Source: CADEGL01 sp050180485 | GTDB taxonomy: Bacteria; Pseudomonadota; Alphaproteobacteria; CADEGL01 | NCBI GenBank assembly: GCA_050180485.1 | Contig: JBFXED010000016.1 | Span: 23,682 to 87,681, forward strand | Length of the DNA stretch: 64,000 nucleotides | Reading direction: 5' to 3' | In this document: piece after piece, positions 59,485 through 64,000 of the stretch | Layout of the letters: each line of letters starts with the position of its first letter | Position numbering within the stretch: the first letter of the stretch is position 1 | Position numbers and translations under genes: made by a program | The notes under the pieces: generated by a model | Seen by the model: only the letters and a program-made list of their open reading frames with translations | Databases searched by the model: none | What the model was told of the DNA's origin: nothing

Positions 59485-60294
59485 ATGGCCGGAGAAGTCT
59501 TACTGGAGACCGGGCCGGTCCGGCTGCGGCGCTGCCGCCACGGGCCCATGCTGTATTTCACCACCGACCGGATCGTGGGCCGCTCGCTGGACGTCTATGG
59601 CGAGTACATGGAAGACGAGGTGGGTGTCTTCCGCGCCGCGATCCAGCCCGGCCAGGTGGCGGTGGATGTCGGCGCCCATGTCGGCAGCCACACGATCGCC
59701 CTCGCGCGCATGGTGGGAACGACCGGGTCCGTGATCGCCATCGAGCCCCAGCGCATCCTGTTCCAGATGCTGTGCGGTAACGCGGCCCTGAACCGGCTGC
59801 CGAACATCCACGCCTATCTGGCCGCGGCGGGTGCTGCGGACGGCGAGACGTTGGTGCCCCGCATCGACTATGGCCGCGATGGCGATTTCGGCTCGCTGAT
59901 CCTGGGAAACTGGACCTCGGGGGAGCCGGTACCGCTTGTGACCGTCGATTCCCTGGACCTGCCAACCTGCCACCTGATCAAGGTCGACGCGCTGGCGACC
60001 GAGGGCGAAGTGCTGACGGGCGCCGCGGAGACCATCCGCCGCAACCGGCCGACCCTCTATGTCGGCAACGCCATGGCGGAACATTCGGCCACGCTCATCC
60101 AGCAGATTCTGGATATGGATTACCGTGCCTACTGGCACGCGCCGCCGCTGTTCTCCCGCCGGAACTTCCTGGACGCCAAGGGCGATATCTTCGCATCGAT
60201 GCGGGCGGTGAACATGCTGTGCCTGCCGCGCGAGCGCCCGCAGTCCGTCCCGCATCTGCGCGAAATCCTGGTGCCCAACGATCCGCGGCCTTGA
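59485..60294 (+). CDS. FkbM family methyltransferase
   Basis: A 269-residue SAM-dependent methyltransferase. VDVGAHVGSHTIALARMVG is motif I, VIAIEPQRILFQMLCGN the acidic loop, and VTVDSLDLPTCHLIKVDALATEGEVL contains the FkbM core. Members O-methylate sugars or other small molecules, often in polysaccharide loci. The gene follows acetoacetate decarboxylase in the same direction after 82 bases; no strong functional link is visible. GGGGAGAGC precedes the ATG. Confidence 0.85.
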   Translation: MAGEVLLETGPVRLRRCRHGPMLYFTTDRIVGRSLDVYGEYMEDEVGVFRAAIQPGQVAVDVGAHVGSHTIALARMVGTTGSVIAIEPQRILFQMLCGNAALNRLPNIHAYLAAAGAADGETLVPRIDYGRDGDFGSLILGNWTSGEPVPLVTVDSLDLPTCHLIKVDALATEGEVLTGAAETIRRNRPTLYVGNAMAEHSATLIQQILDMDYRAYWHAPPLFSRRNFLDAKGDIFASMRAVNMLCLPRERPQSVPHLREILVPNDPRP

Positions 60295-60375
60295 GCGGCA
60301 GCGTCTTGTGCCGTCCCGCCCCCTTTGCTATCCGGTGGGGCGAAAGGCGCCCTGCGGCGCCGTGGGGAGAACGCC

Positions 60376-60720
60376 ATGCCGTCGAAGATCAACCCGCTGA
60401 AACTCAATCCGCTGCAGCTCAAGACCTTGACCTTGCTCCAGCAGATCGCCCGCACTTCCGGACTGTCGACACCGGTTGCGGAAACGAACGAGATTGCCAT
60501 CAACCATCTGCCCCACGCGCATGGCGATCATTTCCATGTCGGCGACGCCGTCGTCATGGCGCAGGACGCCTCGGGTCTGCACAACCAGTCGGTCTGGCTG
60601 GCGCTCGACCGCAAGGGCCTCGTGCGCAACTCGCCCGAGCATGGCGTGCTGCTGACCAAGGCCGGCATGGACTACGAAACCGGCTTGGCCGATAAAATCC
60701 TGCACCGCTCGAATCACTAA
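60376..60720 (+). CDS. Small protein of unknown function
   Basis: A 114-residue soluble protein without recognised domain. The N terminus is Leu/Asn/Pro-rich (INPLKLNPLQLKTLTLLQQIA, apparently amphipathic), followed by a His-rich segment (NHLPHAHGDHFHVGD, six His in 15 residues) that could bind metal, and a short C-terminal region. GGGGAG lies six bases before ATG 60376. It follows the FkbM gene by 81 bases and converges on the antiporter gene. Confidence 0.68.
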   Translation: MPSKINPLKLNPLQLKTLTLLQQIARTSGLSTPVAETNEIAINHLPHAHGDHFHVGDAVVMAQDASGLHNQSVWLALDRKGLVRNSPEHGVLLTKAGMDYETGLADKILHRSNH

Positions 60721-60736
60721 GCGCGGATCAGGCTTC

Positions 60737-63199
60737 TTAGGCCGACGCGCCCGACATGCGCGCCTCGGCGGCGCGCTCGATCTGTTCCCTCAATGTCGGG
60801 TTCGCGCGCAGGAAGCGGTGAAAGTCACCACGATCCAATGCCAGAAGCTGACAGAAGCCCGATGCCACCACATCGGCGCTGCGCGGTGCGTTGTGAAGCA
60901 ATGCCAGCTCGCCGAAGAAATCCGCATCCTTGAGACGGATCGGGCCTGACGGAATCCGCACCTCGACCTCGCCGTTGGCGATGAAGTACATGGCGTCGCC
61001 CTTGTCGCCCTTGCGGATGACATGTTCGCCCGGGATCGCTAGGCGGGGCCGCAGCAAGCGGCCGATCTTCTCGACGCTGTCGGCCGACAGGTCGGCGAAC
61101 ATGGGCAGGCTGCGCATCATGGCCTGCAGCTTGAGGCCCAAATCCAGGACCGGGCGCCGTTCCAGCGCCTCGCGACGATGCGACAATTCGTGCTGCAGAT
61201 CGCGATAGACCTCGCGGCTGATCAACGCGTCCTCGAACATACGCTCATAGTCCGCCGCTTCCAGCCGCAGCACGGTGCGCGCGAGATACTGCTCGCGCAA
61301 AGCCGTGGCGAAGGTAGGGTACTGCAGCGTGATCGCCGACAACGCGTCGAGCACGCTCTCCGCGCGCTCCTCCAGGATAGCCGCCAAGCGGTCACTGGTG
61401 CCTTGGCCCAGCAAGGCGCGCATGTCGGCGCGGTTGAACGCCATCAGTTCGCGCACCGCGAGCTGGGACATCAGGAGCATTTCCACGCGGTCGGCCAACT
61501 GCTGGCTCAGCGACTGGCTCCAGCCGAAGCGGCGGTGCAGCCAATGCGCGATGCGGAACGGCCGCGGAAAGGCTATCAGGTCGTTGGCGGCTTTCTTGTA
61601 GCCTTCGACCCCAGCGCTCTTGATCTGGTCGCTCATGCGGTCGGCCGCACTGACCAGGATGGCCACCAGCCGACGCGACGCCGCGCGCTCCATCGCGCGT
61701 TCGATATAGAGGCTTTTCTCGCGCGAGGCCAAGGTCAGCAAGCCCACCTGCATCCGCTGCGCCTTGGACAGCTGGACGTCCTGCTCCTCCTCCGGCTTGG
61801 CCAAATCGAATTGCTGGGCCGCCTTCTCGTCCATGCCGCTGCTTCTGGCGAACTCGGCGATCTGCTCACGCAGGCTGGAATGGGACATGGCCACGACGCG
61901 CTCGCGCAACGCGGCCTCGATCGGGTCCAACTTATCCAAGCCCAGAAGGCGTAGAAGCGGCCGCAAGGTCGGCGCGCTCACGAACAGAGTGAACAGGACG
62001 AAACCGATAGCCAAGATGGCCACGAAGCGCCGCGTCTCCTCCGGCAAGGCCTGGTTTTCCGCGACGGCCAGGGCCAGCGCCATGGTGACCGCGCCGCGCA
62101 GACCGCCCCACAGGATGACTGCCTTGTAGCGGCTGTCCACGGGCTCCACGAGGCCCAAGGCCGCCAAGCCCGGCAGCAACCCATAGAGCACGATGGCGCG
62201 TGCCGTGATCGCGCCCGCGATGAGCACACCGATCAGCCCCAAGTCGCTCCAATGCAGATGCGACAATTCGTGACCCGCGGCGATCGCGGCCAACAGGAAG
62301 ATGAGAGATGCCGCCCAGAATTCCAGGTGATGCCAAACCTCTTTCAGTGTCTTCCAATTGTCGGGCGAAAGACGCACAGGCCCATAGGCGGCAACGGTCA
62401 GCGAGGCGACCGCGACAGCGACCACGCCTGACACGTGCAAATAACGCTCGCCCAATATGAACGACAGATAAGCCAGCGCGATGGTGATGGTGATCTCGGC
62501 GCCCAGTTCGCCGTCGAGCCGTTTGATCATCCAGAAAGCGATTCGGGCGAAGACGTAGCCAACGACGGCGCCGCCGATGAAATCTTCCAGAAACTTCAAG
62601 GTGGCCGAGCCGCCGCCCACCTCCTGCTGCCCGGTCAGGATGCCGACCACGATGGCAAAGATGGCGATGGCGGCCGCGTCGTTCAGCAGGCTTTCGCCCT
62701 GGACCAGGATGGTCAACCGCCGCGGCGCGCCCAATTCGCGGAACACGGCGATGACGGCGGCGGGGTCGGTGGTCGCGATCACGGCGCCCAACAGCACGCA
62801 AGTCGCCAGATCGACGCCCGACACCTGGTGCAAGGCGAAACCGACCAGACCCGCGCAGACCAGCACCGCGACGACGGCCAGCAGCAGGACCGCCCAGACC
62901 TCGTCGAGCATGCGGCGGACGTCGACAGTCAGGCCAGCGGTGAACAGGAGCGCCGGCAGGAAAACATAAAGCAGCACCTCCGCGTCCAGACGGAAGCGGT
63001 CGTAGGTCCGCAACGCGTCGTCTACCTCGTCCGTGCCGGTACCCGAGCCAACGACGATGGTCACGATACCGACCGCCATGCCCAGGGCGGCCAGAAGCAC
63101 CGCGTGCGGGATGCGCAGCCGGTCGGCCACGGGCACCAGCATGCTGGCGGCCGCGAGAAGGACCATGATGGCGATGATGGTGATGGCGATCTGTTCCAC
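60737..63199 (-). CDS. CPA1-type sodium/proton antiporter with C-terminal cyclic-nucleotide-binding domain
   Basis: An 820-residue membrane protein. About 12 hydrophobic segments lie in the first ~420 residues; the antiporter core includes CVLLGAVIATTDPAAVIAV (the ND/DP-type motif) and WGGLRGAVTMALALAVA. A long helical linker follows (~430-690), then a cNMP-binding domain at ~700-805 (GEHVIRKGDKGDAMYFIANGEVEV; FFGELALLHNAPRSADV). This NhaP-plus-cNMP architecture suggests ion exchange gated by a nucleotide or its analogue. GTG 63199 was chosen: AGGTAGGGG precedes it and it starts at the conserved first helix. It begins 5 bases after the deacetylase stop. Confidence 0.88.
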   Translation of the reverse strand: MEQIAITIIAIMVLLAAASMLVPVADRLRIPHAVLLAALGMAVGIVTIVVGSGTGTDEVDDALRTYDRFRLDAEVLLYVFLPALLFTAGLTVDVRRMLDEVWAVLLLAVVAVLVCAGLVGFALHQVSGVDLATCVLLGAVIATTDPAAVIAVFRELGAPRRLTILVQGESLLNDAAAIAIFAIVVGILTGQQEVGGGSATLKFLEDFIGGAVVGYVFARIAFWMIKRLDGELGAEITITIALAYLSFILGERYLHVSGVVAVAVASLTVAAYGPVRLSPDNWKTLKEVWHHLEFWAASLIFLLAAIAAGHELSHLHWSDLGLIGVLIAGAITARAIVLYGLLPGLAALGLVEPVDSRYKAVILWGGLRGAVTMALALAVAENQALPEETRRFVAILAIGFVLFTLFVSAPTLRPLLRLLGLDKLDPIEAALRERVVAMSHSSLREQIAEFARSSGMDEKAAQQFDLAKPEEEQDVQLSKAQRMQVGLLTLASREKSLYIERAMERAASRRLVAILVSAADRMSDQIKSAGVEGYKKAANDLIAFPRPFRIAHWLHRRFGWSQSLSQQLADRVEMLLMSQLAVRELMAFNRADMRALLGQGTSDRLAAILEERAESVLDALSAITLQYPTFATALREQYLARTVLRLEAADYERMFEDALISREVYRDLQHELSHRREALERRPVLDLGLKLQAMMRSLPMFADLSADSVEKIGRLLRPRLAIPGEHVIRKGDKGDAMYFIANGEVEVRIPSGPIRLKDADFFGELALLHNAPRSADVVASGFCQLLALDRGDFHRFLRANPTLREQIERAAEARMSGASA

Positions 63200-63204
63200 G
63201 GCCC

Positions 63205-64000
63205 CTACCTGCCTTCGCTTCCTCGGACCAGACGAACGCCCGCCGCCGCGAGATCGCGTGCGAACGCGCCGTCCATAAAATACCGATACTCCCCCTCGCG
63301 CGGCCCCGTGACCGGGTCGACCGCGCGCAGCGCATCGTCGACCAGCCCCGGGTGGCACGCGATCATCATGCCCGGGACCGGCCGTTCAAGGTAGCGGGGA
63401 AAAAGGAGCGGATACGATTCCCGGGGGGAGAAATCCCGCACGCCGCGGAAGACGCTGTTGCCGGCCACACCCGCTGCCCGCCCCTGCCTTCGCAGGCCCA
63501 TACCCATCAGGCTGATGGCTGCCGCGCGCGCGACGGCCACGCCGCGCCGGAGGATCGCGGGCAAGGGCTCCGTGGCATAGCGGAGATATGCGCCCATGCC
63601 GCGCGCGCGCGCGACCACCAGGTCGCGCACCATGGGCAGTTGATGAACATGCTGATGGCCGTCCAGGAACATGGGCGGCGCGCCGAAGACGGACGAGAAG
63701 CGGGCGATCTGACGGTCGATCTCGGCCGCAATCTCGCCGCGATCGAGGCGCCCCATGTACGCCGCCGCCGTCAGCCGCCCCAGTCTCGGCAACACGCCCG
63801 CGGGCGCGGTGCGGGGCATGGCTCCCAGCGGCGGCTGATCGGTGAGGGTGATATGAAGCCCGCAGTCCGCCAGGCCGGCCAAGGGCCGCAACGCGGCCCC
63901 TTCTTCCGGCCACCACGCCCCTGCCGTCATGCAGCCGGTCGCCGTCAGGACCCGTCGCGCGATCAAGTCGCGGATCGCGCGGCTCACGCCGGGCGCGATG
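63205..64000 (-). CDS. ChbG/HpnK-family polysaccharide deacetylase, N terminus cut by window edge
   Basis: At least 264 residues of a YdjC/ChbG/HpnK-fold deacetylase. The frame stays open to the window edge; APGVSRAIRDLIARRVLTATGCMT matches the segment that follows the N-terminal DDFG motif in this family, so the true start lies beyond 64000 and the GTG at 63987 is internal. GLHITLTDQPP and DGHQHVHQLPMV carry the metal-binding histidines. HpnK deacetylates hopanoid glycosides, ChbG chitooligosaccharides; the hopanoid locus is 24 kb away, so either is possible. The antiporter gene follows 5 bases after its stop. Confidence 0.83.
   Translation of the reverse strand, partial: IAPGVSRAIRDLIARRVLTATGCMTAGAWWPEEGAALRPLAGLADCGLHITLTDQPPLGAMPRTAPAGVLPRLGRLTAAAYMGRLDRGEIAAEIDRQIARFSSVFGAPPMFLDGHQHVHQLPMVRDLVVARARGMGAYLRYATEPLPAILRRGVAVARAAAISLMGMGLRRQGRAAGVAGNSVFRGVRDFSPRESYPLLFPRYLERPVPGMMIACHPGLVDDALRAVDPVTGPREGEYRYFMDGAFARDLAAAGVRLVRGSEGR

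Noticed and set aside
63205..63987. The deacetylase starting at GTG 63987 inside the window
   Set aside because: The frame stays open upstream and the residues just before it (IAPG) match the conserved stretch after the family's DDFG motif, so the start must lie beyond the window.

Overview
The window is GC-rich, almost wholly coding DNA (62 protein genes, the first and last cut by the window edges). It looks like the chromosome of a hopanoid-producing alphaproteobacterium, perhaps of Rhodospirillales type. That rests on the HpnCDE squalene route with shc, hpnG, hpnH, hpnA and hpnM, a heterotetrameric-type sarcosine oxidase beta subunit, frequent GTG starts and 4-base start/stop overlaps. I saw no rRNA, tRNA, CRISPR array, insertion sequence or prophage gene. 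No stretch longer than 300 bases lacks a gene.

Region 1 (1-21.6 kb) is a dense catabolic region for amino or amine-like compounds. It begins with the sarcosine oxidase beta 5' end, a RidA protein with a histone-like basic tail, and an agmatinase-family ureohydrolase. A seven-gene minus-strand run (8579 to 1934) follows: class II aldolase, two PhyH-type dioxygenases, a choline-kinase-like phosphotransferase, a GlpA-like flavoprotein with an Fe-S tail, a second flavoprotein and a phosphate-binding TIM barrel. A plus-strand FAD oxidase-RidA-SDR operon (8.7-11.2 kb) comes next. A nine-gene minus-strand run (21.5 to 11.2 kb) then holds a CoA transferase, two metal-free creatinase/DoeA-type hydrolases, an Lrp/AsnC regulator, alanine dehydrogenase, a semialdehyde dehydrogenase, an Ldh-type dehydrogenase, an N-carbamoyl amino acid hydrolase and a DUF1275 membrane protein.

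Region 2 (21.6-27.1 kb) holds an exported methyltransferase-like protein and the late queuosine genes queG-queF-tgt-queA, with a divergent YhhQ-type precursor transporter. Region 3 (27.1-40.3 kb) is the hopanoid locus: hpnC-hpnB-hpnD-hpnE, a SIMPL protein, shc and hpnG on plus; a YcaQ-like glycosylase gene, hpnH, ispH and hpnA on minus; then hpnM on plus. The hpnG 3' end occurs twice, on either side of the YcaQ-like gene, which marks a rearrangement.

Region 4 (40.4-47.7 kb) carries a cytochrome P450, a ThDP enzyme, a CoA transferase, a crotonase, and a translationally coupled type III polyketide synthase, ICMT-like methyltransferase and unknown small protein. Region 5 (47.8-52.9 kb) is a BMP-type binding protein plus a complete polyamine-type ABC importer. 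Region 6 (52.9-64 kb) is mixed: an APH/P-loop kinase fusion, a TPR glycosyltransferase, TypA, a PhnZ-like HD protein, an acetoacetate decarboxylase, an FkbM methyltransferase, a small unknown protein, a CPA1 antiporter with a cyclic-nucleotide domain, and a ChbG/HpnK deacetylase cut by the right edge.

The best candidates for undescribed biology are the kinase/GlpA-like/TIM-barrel operon with paired PhyH hydroxylases, the pair of metal-free creatinase-fold proteins with their regulator, and the coupled type III PKS operon with its unknown small protein.
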